A stretch of 44,282 nt of DNA from Candidatus Mediterraneibacter intestinipullorum (GCA_019118665.1 DWYM01000057.1:1-44282), one strand, 5' to 3'. Positions 16,059 to 22,757 are shown, numbered from the stretch's first letter. The notes: generated by a model from the sequence alone, not told the origin. Numbers and translations: made by a program.

Positions 16059-16459
16059 CATACGAAGAAAAAAAGGAGTTCCTGTCTGGATACATCGAAT
16101 GCAAAAGACAGATCGCAGCACTGATCCAGGATTGGGAGTATTGGCTGAACATAGGGACATCTATGGGAGCCAGTTCCGGCGAGGGACATGGCAGCGGGAC
16201 GGGAAGCAAAGTTGAAACGGCAGCCGTGAAAATAGCCGATATTCAGCGGGAAATTGAATTTAACATAAATGACTGCGATAAGCTCAGAAAAGAGGTCAGA
16301 AACGCCGTGGAACGACTCAGAACGAGTAAATATAAGACCGCTTTATATGACATATACATCGCGGGAATATCCAGAGACACCGCAGCCAATGAGCGGGGCA
16401 TAAGTGTGGGACGGCTTAACGCCATGCTTCATCGGGCCATAGATCAGCTGGATATTTAA
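16055..16459 (+). CDS. ArpU/RinA-like late transcription regulator
   Basis: A 134-residue protein. A long N-terminal helix, a glycine/serine-rich insert (GASSGEGHGSGTGS) and helices lead to a sigma-70 region 4-like HTH at the C-terminus (KTALYDIYIAGISRDTAAN, then RGISVGRLNAMLHRAID). This layout is typical of ArpU/RinA/DUF1492 regulators that switch on phage late genes. It is the last gene of the early operon, where such regulators normally sit. The start overlaps the previous stop, with GGGAAGGGAG upstream. A plausible target is the promoter at 22658-22688 ahead of the terminase genes. Confidence 0.7.
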   Translation: MTYEEKKEFLSGYIECKRQIAALIQDWEYWLNIGTSMGASSGEGHGSGTGSKVETAAVKIADIQREIEFNINDCDKLRKEVRNAVERLRTSKYKTALYDIYIAGISRDTAANERGISVGRLNAMLHRAIDQLDI

Positions 16460-16464
16460 CACAG

Positions 16465-16486
16465 ACCGGGCATTCATTTGCCCGGT
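16465..16486 (+). other. GC-rich hairpin after the early operon
   Basis: ACCGGGCA (16465-16472) and TGCCCGGT (16479-16486) form a perfect 8-bp stem with a 6-nt loop right after the ArpU-like gene. It is followed by A residues rather than T residues, so it is not a standard intrinsic terminator. It may pause RNA polymerase or protect the 3' end. Confidence 0.45.
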
Positions 16487-16504
16487 AAAAAAATAACTTT
16501 GAAC

Positions 16505-16518
16505 CGAACATCAGTTCT
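16505..16518. promoter_or_regulatory. LexA/SOS-like box ahead of integrase
   Basis: CGAACATCAGTTCT fits CGAAC-N4-GTTC, the Firmicutes LexA core, in the 183-bp gap between the ArpU-like and integrase genes. The inner four bases do not follow the usual purine/pyrimidine preference, so it is weaker than the pair at 354-398. No firm promoter was found in this gap. The rest of the gap holds the hairpin and an AT-rich stretch before a strong ribosome binding site. Confidence 0.35.
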
Positions 16519-16642
16519 AAAACAGGCAAGAAAAACGGCGACCGGTACGCCAATACCAGCCGCCATATAAGAGCTATACTCTTTCAGCACCAACTAGATT
16601 ATAGCACTTGCCGCCAAATTTCACAAGGAGGAAAGTGTTACC

Positions 16643-17665
16643 ATGACGAAAAAAGATATTTTCAAAAATGATATTTTAATGGCTATGAAGCATCACCTGA
16701 AAGCGGATCAGATGGCGATCCTGGAAAACGTGCTCTCAGAAGCTCTGTACCGCGTTGACATCGTGGAGATGGAATGTCTGCCGGCGACCATTGACATGAC
16801 CAATGAATATATCCTGAGTCTTTATGAGCTTAAGAAAGGATCGCGGCTGTCTCCGGATACTATGCGGGCATATATGATCACCTTCCGGGAGTTTTTGCGC
16901 TACGTGGACAAGAATCTGCTCCAGGTAACACAGGAGGACGTTGAGCATTACCTGCGGACAAAATATCGGGAAGGGAACGGAAACGCATCCCTGAATAATA
17001 AGCGTCGGAAGCTGTCCGCACTCTTTGAATGGATGAGAAAAAGCGGGCTGATCTTGAGAAATCCGGTGGAAAATATCGAGAAATTTAAAGAGATCCTGGC
17101 TCCGATCGACCATATGGAGGCGGAAGAGGTGGAGCAGCTGAAGAATGGATGCCGGACGAAACGTGACCGCGCGCTGATCGAATGGATGCGCTGCACAGCC
17201 ATGCGAAAGGGGGAAATCCCGGAGATCACGATCAACCAGATTGACTGGCAGAAAGGCCGCGTGATGATCTATGGATCGAAGGGAAAAGCATTCCGGACGG
17301 TCTGTCTGGACGCCATTGCCCTGAAATATCTGCGGGAATATATCGTGGATGAGCGCGGCCTGGATCTGCGAAGTACTCAGCCGTTGTTTACACATAACAG
17401 AGGGAATACCACACAGGCTTTGAGCAAAAGCGGGATATATTCCGAAATTAAGCGTATTGCGGCTGCTTCAGGGTTGGATCGGCGCGTGTATCCGCACTTA
17501 TTCCGGAAGACCACCGCAACCAACATCATCCGGCGCGGCGGGACGGATTCTGATGCCGGGGAATACCTGGGCCACAAGCCGCAGGGAGTCGCGGCACGGC
17601 ATTACGCATTTCGGAGCGAAGATCATACTGTAAAGATCTTTGAATCTTATGTGGCAGCAGTGTAA
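16643..17665 (+). CDS. int: Tyrosine site-specific integrase
   Basis: A 340-residue tyrosine recombinase. The N-terminal SAM-like DNA-binding domain (about 55-140) contains LSPDTMRAYMITFREFLRYV. The catalytic domain has all conserved residues: R188 (CTAMRKGE), K213 (GSKGK), H285 and R288 (HLFRKT), H311 (LGHKP) and Y321 (RHYAF). It integrates or excises the phage, or resolves multimers in the manner of XerD. It starts behind AAGGAGGAAAG. A phased set of 8-bp direct repeats lies 30-71 bp beyond its stop, where attP arm sites would be expected. Target site unknown. Confidence 0.9.
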   Translation: MTKKDIFKNDILMAMKHHLKADQMAILENVLSEALYRVDIVEMECLPATIDMTNEYILSLYELKKGSRLSPDTMRAYMITFREFLRYVDKNLLQVTQEDVEHYLRTKYREGNGNASLNNKRRKLSALFEWMRKSGLILRNPVENIEKFKEILAPIDHMEAEEVEQLKNGCRTKRDRALIEWMRCTAMRKGEIPEITINQIDWQKGRVMIYGSKGKAFRTVCLDAIALKYLREYIVDERGLDLRSTQPLFTHNRGNTTQALSKSGIYSEIKRIAAASGLDRRVYPHLFRKTTATNIIRRGGTDSDAGEYLGHKPQGVAARHYAFRSEDHTVKIFESYVAAV

Positions 17666-17694
17666 TATATTAATAGAGAAATATTATATAAAAT

Positions 17695-17736
17695 ATCAAC
17701 ATGCTATCAACATATTATCCACATATTTTTCAACAT
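17695..17736 (+). repeat. Four phased direct repeats, one a perfect DnaA box
   Basis: ATCAACAT (17695), ATCAACAT (17706), ATCCACAT (17717) and TTCAACAT (17729) start 11, 11 and 12 bp apart, so they lie on one face of the helix. Extended by one base to the left, the third gives TTATCCACA (17715-17723), the consensus DnaA box; the others differ from it by two bases. They could be integrase arm-type sites or a DnaA-binding cluster. Confidence 0.65.
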
Positions 17737-17740
17737 CTTA

Positions 17741-17769
17741 TTGAAAATCATCCATGGAAATGTTATAAT
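17741..17769 (+). promoter_or_regulatory. Sigma-70 promoter for the Panacea pair
   Basis: TTGAAA (17741-17746), a 17-nt spacer and a perfect TATAAT (17764-17769) predict a strong vegetative promoter. Transcription would start near 17776, about 40 nt before the antitoxin-like gene. It overlaps the end of the repeat array, so proteins binding the repeats could regulate it. Confidence 0.75.
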
Positions 17770-17817
17770 TCCTATACAAAACAAAGGAAATTTGAGATTG
17801 TGAAAGGAGAATTGAAC

Positions 17818-18249
17818 ATGTGGTATAGAGCATTAGAAGTGGCCAGATATATCATTACAAAGTGTTCGGAAATGGGTCTGCCTGTAAGCAATCTGAAATT
17901 GCAGAAGATGCTTTATTTTTTATGGGTGGATTACTATAAAAAAACTGGAAGAAAATTGTTTGCAGATGAAATATGCGCTTGGAAATTGGGACCGGTGGTA
18001 CCGGAAGTGTATTATGAATATTGCCAGTATGCGGGAATGCCCATAAATATGTGTTATGTTTCAGAAATAAATAAAGAAGATGAGTCTGTATTGGATGAAT
18101 TGATATTAAAGTATGTTGGTGTTTCCGCGAGCGAATTAGTAAGCAGGACTCATGCATCTGGTACTGCTTGGGATTATATTTTCGATAATGGAAAGGGTAA
18201 TAGGAAACCTATTCCATTTGATCTGATCATCAATAAGGAAATGAATTAG
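17818..18249 (+). CDS. Panacea (SocA-like, DUF4065) antitoxin-type protein
   Basis: A 143-residue protein that matches the Panacea/SocA domain over its whole length. It has VARYIITKCSEMGLPVSNLK followed by LQKMLYFLW, then ADEICAWKLGPVVPEVY, and the end part SASELVSRTHASGTAWDY. These are the family's conserved LQKLLYF, AWxxGPVVPxVY and HxxxxxW blocks. Panacea proteins (PanA) are antitoxins that neutralise many unrelated toxins encoded beside them. The start is the ATG behind GAAAGGAG, downstream of its own promoter; earlier in-frame ATGs would start upstream of that promoter. The downstream membrane protein begins 5 nt after its stop. Confidence 0.85.
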   Translation: MWYRALEVARYIITKCSEMGLPVSNLKLQKMLYFLWVDYYKKTGRKLFADEICAWKLGPVVPEVYYEYCQYAGMPINMCYVSEINKEDESVLDELILKYVGVSASELVSRTHASGTAWDYIFDNGKGNRKPIPFDLIINKEMN

Positions 18250-18254
18250 TTGTC

Positions 18255-19100
18255 ATGCTGATTGAAGAGCAAAGGAGAAGGCAAGACCTTCTGAAAGCAC
18301 GTATTTTAGAATTAGCAAAAGAGTCTTTGGACGAATCGGAGATACGAAAAGAAGTCTTGAGACTATTGGATATTTACAGTGGTGGATTCCGTCACAGTTA
18401 TGCGGATTTTTTCCCTATTATATCGGAGATCTCTCAAAATGAGCAGATATATGCCTTGGACTTTCTCACCAATAATTTATCGTGTATCTGCAAATGCATA
18501 GAAGATGATTTTGAATCAGGTAAGAATGAATTTACAGAGATACATTCTCAAATAAATAAACTCTGCGATCATTTAAACCTGGAAATAGGGAGATGGAATT
18601 ATTACTCCAAAAATGAAAAGAAAATAGAGGATTTGGAGTTAAGGAGCGTAGACCTGAATGAAGAAATGAAAGTTGCAGAACGAAAACTTACAAAGGCCTC
18701 TAAAAAAGCTTCATCGATACAAACGGAACTAATAGCTGTACTAAGTATTTTTGCAGCTATCGTTACAACTTTTTCAGGGAGTTTCACTTTCCTTGGAAGT
18801 GTCATGACTTCTATTAATGGAGCAGAGCACTATGAAGCTGTTGTAATGGCAGCTATAGTGTGTGGTATGGTTATTTTCAATACGTTGTTTTTAATGATGT
18901 ACATGGTTGGCAAAATCACGGAAAGGAATATATATGCCAGATGTGTTACTGAAGACTGTAGTTGTGAGAAAAAGTGCTGTGGAATTACCAAGGTAAGGAA
19001 AAGGTTACCATATGTATTTTGGTTTAATTTAATATGTATAGCAGGATGCATTGTTGATCTCGTGATTTGGTGGTTTGATATGGCAGGATATATTGGATAA
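18255..19100 (+). CDS. Candidate toxin/effector: coiled-coil membrane protein
   Basis: A 281-residue protein. The soluble N-terminal part (1-115) is helical. A charged coiled coil (about 118-158) leads to hydrophobic segments at about 158-182 and 195-218, a cysteine cluster CVTEDCSCEKKCC (230-242), and a last membrane segment at about 251-274. It has no enzyme motif. It lies 5 nt after the Panacea gene, has little ribosome binding site of its own and ends in a strong terminator, so the two form a bicistronic unit. Membrane-acting toxins are one known class of Panacea partners, so it may depolarise the membrane. That is inference; no toxin family was recognised. Confidence 0.6.
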   Translation: MLIEEQRRRQDLLKARILELAKESLDESEIRKEVLRLLDIYSGGFRHSYADFFPIISEISQNEQIYALDFLTNNLSCICKCIEDDFESGKNEFTEIHSQINKLCDHLNLEIGRWNYYSKNEKKIEDLELRSVDLNEEMKVAERKLTKASKKASSIQTELIAVLSIFAAIVTTFSGSFTFLGSVMTSINGAEHYEAVVMAAIVCGMVIFNTLFLMMYMVGKITERNIYARCVTEDCSCEKKCCGITKVRKRLPYVFWFNLICIAGCIVDLVIWWFDMAGYIG

Positions 19101-19133
19101 TAAAAGGGGTTGAATGCCTCTTTTATTTTTTTT
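19099..19133 (+). terminator. Intrinsic terminator after the Panacea pair
   Basis: AATAAAAGGGG (19099-19109) pairs with CCTCTTTTATT (19117-19127) with one G-T wobble, over a 7-nt loop, and is followed by a run of T residues. It starts at the stop codon of the membrane-protein gene and faces the minus-strand terminator at 19243-19282. Confidence 0.85.
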
Positions 19134-19242
19134 CGAAATAATGCAAAAATTTTGATACCCCCCTGGGTGCTGAACAAATGCGGGAAGAAATCCGGATTAT
19201 CTTTCTTCTGGATTTTGTGCCGATTTTAGTTTCAGATTGGAG

Positions 19243-19282
19243 AAAAAATGGATTGAAGGGGATGCTATGAGTTATCCCCTTC
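19243..19282 (-). terminator. Intrinsic terminator of the serine recombinase gene
   Basis: GAAGGGGAT (19255-19263) and ATCCCCTTC (19274-19282) form a perfect 9-bp stem. On the minus strand it is followed after a short gap by six T residues (19248-19243). The stem overlaps the recombinase stop codon. With the plus-strand terminator it isolates two converging units. Confidence 0.7.
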
Positions 19283-20119
19283 AGGAAGAATGAACAGTTT
19301 CTTTTGACGCTCACGGCCGGTTATTTTCCCTTGTCGAAGAATGAGCCGCTGAACCTTGTTGAAGTCTTGTACAGTCCGGATTGACTCATAATTTCCCTTG
19401 TAGATGGTCCCCTTATAAACATTGTACCCGGCATATATTGGACGGGTCAGGATCTTATGAATAGATTCAGGATTAGGAATCTTCCCACGTTTTCCGCGAA
19501 AGCCCATTTCCCGACAGAGCGCGGCGACTTCAGAGATATTCTTGCGAAGCAGATAATTATCAAATACAAAATTGACATATTTAGCCTCTTCCGGGTTGAT
19601 CCGGAAAGAGTCTTTCCCGGCCGGATCATATCCAAGGACATCGGTGCATGTGCGCTTTCCCTGCCGTGCCCGTTCCAACATCCCCAGAGCCACGTTCTCC
19701 GCCGTTACTTCCCGTTCAAACTGCGCTACGGTCCCCAGCATGGAGCGAACCATGCGACCGGCGGGAGTATAACTGTCAAACGCTTCAGAGTAGCTTATAA
19801 GGGCTATGCCGAGCTTGTCCAACATCTCACATGATGCTGTCAGGTCTGCCAGACTCCGGGAAAACCGGGTCAGCTTCCAGACCAGAATCAGATTAAATCT
19901 TTTTTCCTGTGCGTCTGCCAGAAGAGCGATCATCCCGGGCCGGTGCCGGATATCTTTGGCGCTTATGCCCTCATCGCTGTAGATCTTATAGACCTGGTAA
20001 CGATGGGATTTACAATAATCCATCAATAACCGCTCCTGAGCGTCCAGGGAGTAGCCTTCTTCGGCTTGCTCGCGGGTGCTAACCCTTGTGTATATTGCCG
20101 CCGTTAATGTGGTTTTCAT
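19265..20119 (-). CDS. Serine site-specific recombinase
   Basis: A 284-residue protein. The resolvase catalytic domain opens with AAIYTRVSTREQAEEGYSL; the nucleophile is S14. It continues with LILVWKLTRFSRSLADL and AQFEREVTAENV. A 'recombinase' domain (about 160-250) follows, containing INPEEAKYVNFVFDNYL and IHKILTRPIYAGYNVYKG. It lacks the zinc ribbon and long coiled coil of large serine integrases (usually 450 residues or more), so it is a short form of that class, nearer transposon or invertase-type enzymes. The start follows AAGGAGGCAAAGCC. It is unrelated to the tyrosine integrase and lies at the end of a minus-strand block with its own regulator. Substrate sites unknown. Confidence 0.85.
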   Translation of the reverse strand: MKTTLTAAIYTRVSTREQAEEGYSLDAQERLLMDYCKSHRYQVYKIYSDEGISAKDIRHRPGMIALLADAQEKRFNLILVWKLTRFSRSLADLTASCEMLDKLGIALISYSEAFDSYTPAGRMVRSMLGTVAQFEREVTAENVALGMLERARQGKRTCTDVLGYDPAGKDSFRINPEEAKYVNFVFDNYLLRKNISEVAALCREMGFRGKRGKIPNPESIHKILTRPIYAGYNVYKGTIYKGNYESIRTVQDFNKVQRLILRQGKITGRERQKKLFILPEGDNS

Positions 20120-20408
20120 GGCTTTGCCTCCTTCTGGTAATAGTAATTTTGCAGACTCCCAGCCCTACACCCGGCGCGCGTCCCGTCCCGTGGCTCTGGG
20201 TGTAGGGCTGCGGTATGCTGGATGGTATCGCCCAACCGTTAAGCGCCGGATAACTTCACCGGGGCGGTGCGTGGTTGACAGTAACCGGCTTGCCGTGTCC
20301 CTGTAGACGGGTACAGGATCAAGGGCAAGTGCTTTCAATTCCTTCCGTTTTCAGGAGGGAAACCGCCGCCGGGCATCGCTCCCGGCTGGCATCCTCTGCG
20401 GCGGTCAG
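20120..20408 (-). other. Non-coding GC-rich structured leader of the recombinase gene
   Basis: No credible gene lies in these 289 bp. Read on the minus strand it is a long leader before the recombinase. It contains CCGGGAGCGATGCCCGG (hairpin), nested arms CTTGCC/GGCAAG enclosing CCTGTA/TACAGG, and a large hairpin nearest the gene (20160-20210). The nested arms and GC richness suggest a folded RNA or an attenuation region. No known riboswitch was recognised. Confidence 0.5.
20160..20210 (-). other. 13-bp perfect inverted repeat before recombinase
   Basis: CAGCCCTACACCC (20160-20172) and GGGTGTAGGGCTG (20198-20210) are perfect inverted copies around a 25-bp GC-rich loop. The structure ends about 40 bp before the recombinase start. 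As RNA it is a very stable leader hairpin; as DNA it could be a recombinase-binding or crossover site. There is no T-run after it. Confidence 0.7.
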
Positions 20409-20609
20409 TTATTCAATAGCATCAATTTTCTTGATTGGGCACCAATCTGGTTTTTTATTTTCCAAATCCCGCATTTTATATTTATTTAGATCATGCAATC
20501 CGTTATAGTCTGCCCAGCATATGTAGCGGCATTCTTCTTTGTCGTAATCAAAAAAATCACATGATACGCATGATTTCGGTATTTCATTTACTACAATAAT
20601 CCCTTTCAT
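20409..20609 (-). CDS. Small cysteine-rich phage protein (66 aa)
   Basis: A 66-residue protein with IPKSCVSCDFF (C14, C17), C27, C31 and a final PDWCPIKKI (C57). This I-P-K-S-C-x-x-C ... W-C-P pattern recurs in small zinc-binding phage and mobile-element proteins. The start follows GGAAAGGAAAA on the minus strand. A GC-rich hairpin leader precedes it, as for its two neighbours. Function unknown. Confidence 0.65.
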   Translation of the reverse strand: MKGIIVVNEIPKSCVSCDFFDYDKEECRYICWADYNGLHDLNKYKMRDLENKKPDWCPIKKIDAIE

Positions 20610-20689
20610 GTTTATTTTCCTTTCCGCCTGCCATCATCAGCTCCGGGAGGCGATCCCGCGGAGGACGGGGAGCTTGCCCCCGTTTCGGC
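20610..20689 (-). other. GC-rich hairpin leader of the 66-aa gene
   Basis: On the minus strand ACGGGG...CCCCGT forms one hairpin and GGGA...TCCC forms a second, just before the ribosome binding site. There is no gene in this gap. It is one of three similar structured gaps in the minus-strand block. Confidence 0.4.
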
Positions 20690-21700
20690 TTATGCTGTTA
20701 AAACCTCGGATGGGTCAAACCGGAATATAAACCCGTGCTTGAATTTGCTGTAATATCCTCCCCGCTCTTTCATTGCCTTGTTTTCGGCGATGTATGCAGC
20801 TTTATCCAGATTCTCAACGATACGTACAACCCAGAGTTCCGAACCGTCGCGCGTGTCTTCGCCTTTTGTGATTTTGTATGTATATCCGCTTTTTTGTTCT
20901 AACTTTTCAGGCTCTGGCTTTTTGTTTTCAGTGGCTTTCTTCTGTTCTGCCGGGGCTGTGGATTTGCTTTTGATTCTTGCTGTTTTCGCGACGATTTTTA
21001 TATTCTGTCCGTTGTTCTGAGCACATCCGAAATAATAAAAATCTACGTCAAAATAATCAATCATGCCATCACAATCGCTGTAATTGTAGGACTTTACAAA
21101 GCTGTCTACATCTTCAATAACCGACTTTGTAACCTCGTTCAGAATTTTGTAAAAATTTCCATGTTCGGCGGTTATACGGTTGTATTCGGCTTTAAATTCT
21201 TCATCTGTCCAGCTGTTAAGTGCCCAGTAATTATTTCTATTTGCCTTCCGGAAAAACTCGTTTTTGTCGTCCTCGTCCAATTCGTCGGCGGTTTTGTAAA
21301 TTTCAATCGGGCTTTCTTTCAATTCAACATGTAATTCCTGGCACATGGAAGCATAAGAAGTGCGGACGCTGAATTTATAAGTCGGATATTTTTCTTTGAC
21401 GTATGCCCGGACGATCTGAGCGACTTCTTTCAATGATCTGTTCCAGTCGTGGTTACTTCCTTCCCATCCGTTCATTGTGTAAAACTGTTTCCGGGTGCTG
21501 TCGGCTGTCTCGTTGATGACTTCTCCTGTTGTTTGCTCCGTGCGGTTCTTCCAGATCGGAAAAAGTGCGTCATATTCAACATTGATTTCTTTCATTTTCT
21601 CAGCGTCGCCGCCGTTGTCCGGGTGGTTGGCCTTCAGAAGCGTCCGAAACTGTTTTTTCAAATCCTCAAAACTCTTTACATTTTTAAAATACTTTGCCAT
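20690..21700 (-). CDS. J-domain protein of mobile-element type
   Basis: A 336-residue protein. The N-terminal 50 residues form a DnaJ-like domain (SFEDLKKQFRTLLKANHPD then GGDAEKMKEIN), including the HPD motif that stimulates Hsp70. A helical middle (60-200) contains GWEGSNHDWNRSLKEVAQIV. A lysine/proline-rich linker (about 235-265) leads to a C-terminal beta-rich domain (ELWVVRIVENLDKAAYIAEN then FKHGFIFRFD). Similar proteins are found on clostridial plasmids, conjugative elements and phages, with unknown purpose. A hairpin (21726-21759) precedes its ribosome binding site GAAAGGAG. Confidence 0.7.
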   Translation of the reverse strand: MAKYFKNVKSFEDLKKQFRTLLKANHPDNGGDAEKMKEINVEYDALFPIWKNRTEQTTGEVINETADSTRKQFYTMNGWEGSNHDWNRSLKEVAQIVRAYVKEKYPTYKFSVRTSYASMCQELHVELKESPIEIYKTADELDEDDKNEFFRKANRNNYWALNSWTDEEFKAEYNRITAEHGNFYKILNEVTKSVIEDVDSFVKSYNYSDCDGMIDYFDVDFYYFGCAQNNGQNIKIVAKTARIKSKSTAPAEQKKATENKKPEPEKLEQKSGYTYKITKGEDTRDGSELWVVRIVENLDKAAYIAENKAMKERGGYYSKFKHGFIFRFDPSEVLTA

Positions 21701-21725
21701 AATATATTTACTCCTTTCGTGGGGT

Positions 21726-21759
21726 GCCGCTGGTTCAGTTTCTCAGGCCGTCCAGCGGC
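21726..21759 (-). other. Leader hairpin of J-domain gene
   Basis: GCCGCTGG (21726-21733) and CCAGCGGC (21752-21759) form a perfect 8-bp stem in the gap before the J-domain gene, just upstream of GAAAGGAG on the minus strand. Read on the plus strand it is followed by TTTCTTTTTC, so it could also stop plus-strand transcripts. Confidence 0.5.
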
Positions 21760-21785
21760 TTTCTTTTTCATCCTTTTTCCTGCTT

Positions 21786-22094
21786 TTACTCTTCAATCTC
21801 ATGTCCCGCCTCGGTGAGAATCCGTACAGCCGCTTCCAGATACCATTCTTCCGTTTCTTTTACGGTACTCGGGAAAAAACCTGGGTCCATGTCTGGATGA
21901 TACAAAATCCTAATAGAATCTGATCTGTATACTTTCCAGCTGTTTACATCCAGAAAGCAGTCCGCCCATATTTCACCGTCGTCTGCGTCAATCATCATCT
22001 GGTATGTGTGTCTCCAGTCACGGCGCAACCATTCGCGCGCCTCTTTGTATTCCTTCCTGATCTGTTTTGCAAGTTCTTTCTTTTTGATCGTCAT
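21786..22094 (-). CDS. Hypothetical protein (102 aa), first gene of minus-strand block
   Basis: A charged protein with a basic N-terminal helix (KKKELAKQIRKEYKEAREWL) and a tryptophan-rich centre (DGEIWADCFLDVNSWKVY), ending in an acidic helix. The start follows AGGAGG on the minus strand. It is the first gene behind the operator region at 22124-22274 and so should respond most directly to the HTH_26 regulator. No family recognised. Confidence 0.6.
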   Translation of the reverse strand: MTIKKKELAKQIRKEYKEAREWLRRDWRHTYQMMIDADDGEIWADCFLDVNSWKVYRSDSIRILYHPDMDPGFFPSTVKETEEWYLEAAVRILTEAGHEIEE

Positions 22095-22123
22095 TGTGTT
22101 TTCCTCCTGATTTCCTTTTGTTG

Positions 22124-22129
22124 ATTATA
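22124..22129 (-). promoter_or_regulatory. Leftward -10 element of the minus-strand block
   Basis: ATTATA on the plus strand is a perfect TATAAT on the minus strand, 30 nt before the 102-aa gene. Operator 1 (22133-22146) lies directly upstream, where the spacer and -35 would be. The -35 itself is poor (TTTTTC at 18-nt spacing), so activity may depend on a factor. Confidence 0.5.
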
Positions 22130-22132
22130 TAT

Positions 22133-22274
22133 TACTAAAAATAGTACGAAAAATCAATTGACAATATTACTAAATATAGTACGAATTTTGAGACTGTATT
22201 TCATACAATATTACTAGAAATAGTACGACAAAAAAGAGCTTGACATGATACAGAATTTATTACTATAATTAGTA
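22133..22274. promoter_or_regulatory. Four TACTA-N4-TAGTA operators
   Basis: Dyads TACTA-N4-TAGTA occur at 22133-22146, 22168-22181, 22212-22225 and 22261-22274; every arm base is identical in all four. The centres are 35, 44 and 49 bp apart. The first three also share a following CG. Operator 1 abuts the leftward -10, and operator 4 covers the rightward -10. The regulator is probably the HTH_26 protein encoded next door. Confidence 0.85.
22240..22269 (+). promoter_or_regulatory. Rightward promoter of the HTH_26 gene
   Basis: TTGACA (22240-22245), an 18-nt spacer and TATAAT (22264-22269) are both perfect consensus elements. The -10 lies inside operator 4, so the bound regulator would block its own promoter. 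Transcription would start about 60 nt before the gene. Confidence 0.75.
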
Positions 22275-22335
22275 ATAAAAATGTATTTGGGATGATACGA
22301 AAAAAGGTTCTATATATAGAAAGAAGCGTGTGAAG

Positions 22336-22644
22336 ATGGGAAGAAAACAGACAGAAGAGGTAAATATAAGTTTTCGTAAATTGGGTGAATTACTGGAAAG
22401 AAAAGGGAAGAAGTGGCAGTATTTAAGAGACAACGGCATTTCTCCAGGTATTGTGGCGAAGATGAAGGACGGGACCGGACATACTGATACACGGACAATA
22501 CAGAAGGTCTGCGAGTTGCTGAAGTGTCAGCCCGGGCAGATCATGGAATATATTCCAGCAGCTCCAAAAGACGAGAAGGAAGAAGATACCGCGCCAGCTC
22601 CGGCTGATTCGGATGAAGAGTTGCCGGCATTCTTCCAGGAGTAG
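22336..22644 (+). CDS. HTH_26 (Cro/CI-type) regulator
   Basis: A 102-residue protein. ISFRKLGELLERKGKKWQYL, then DNGISPGIVAKMKDG and TDTRTIQKVCELLKCQPG give the compact five-helix HTH_26 fold (about residues 9-72), with recognition helix around SPGIVAKM. The C-terminus is acidic and proline-rich, possibly for dimerisation or partner binding. The ATG was chosen because AGAAAGAAG is spaced about 9 nt away; a GTG two codons earlier is possible. It is divergent from the serine-recombinase block and flanked by four operators, which suggests autoregulation and control of that block. Confidence 0.8.
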   Translation: MGRKQTEEVNISFRKLGELLERKGKKWQYLRDNGISPGIVAKMKDGTGHTDTRTIQKVCELLKCQPGQIMEYIPAAPKDEKEEDTAPAPADSDEELPAFFQE

Positions 22645-22657
22645 AAAGAATATATCC

Positions 22658-22688
22658 TTGACAGAATCTGAATATTATGTATTATAAT
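22658..22688 (+). promoter_or_regulatory. Candidate late promoter ahead of the terminase genes
   Basis: TTGACA (22658-22663) and TATAAT (22683-22688) are perfect elements but 19 nt apart, a longer-than-optimal spacer that often marks activator-dependent promoters. Transcripts would run through the terminators at 22758-22796 and 23181-23208 into the head genes. An ArpU-like activator is encoded upstream. Confidence 0.6.
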
Positions 22689-22757
22689 AGAATCAGAAAA
22701 TTAAAGAAAATTAAAAATCACTTAGGTATAAGCCTAAAAATATATTGCGGATTCGTG

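Noticed and set aside
16465-16486. Intrinsic terminator after the ArpU-like gene
   Set aside because: The 8-bp GC stem is perfect, but it is followed by A residues instead of T residues on the plus strand, and the minus strand has no suitable T-run after the stem either. Listed only as a hairpin.
19141-19242. Attachment site between the converging terminators
   Set aside because: No direct repeat of this stretch was found elsewhere in the window by eye, and an imperfect AAATCC/GGATTT pair is too weak to support a crossover site.
20120-20408. Protein-coding frames across the recombinase leader
   Set aside because: Open frames here on the plus strand are GC-rich shadows without ribosome binding sites, and they cross the perfect inverted repeat. 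A structured leader explains the sequence better.
22130-22280. CRISPR-like repeat array
   Set aside because: The repeats are short dyads (14 bp) with unequal spacing overlapping promoter elements, which fits operators. No cas genes are present.
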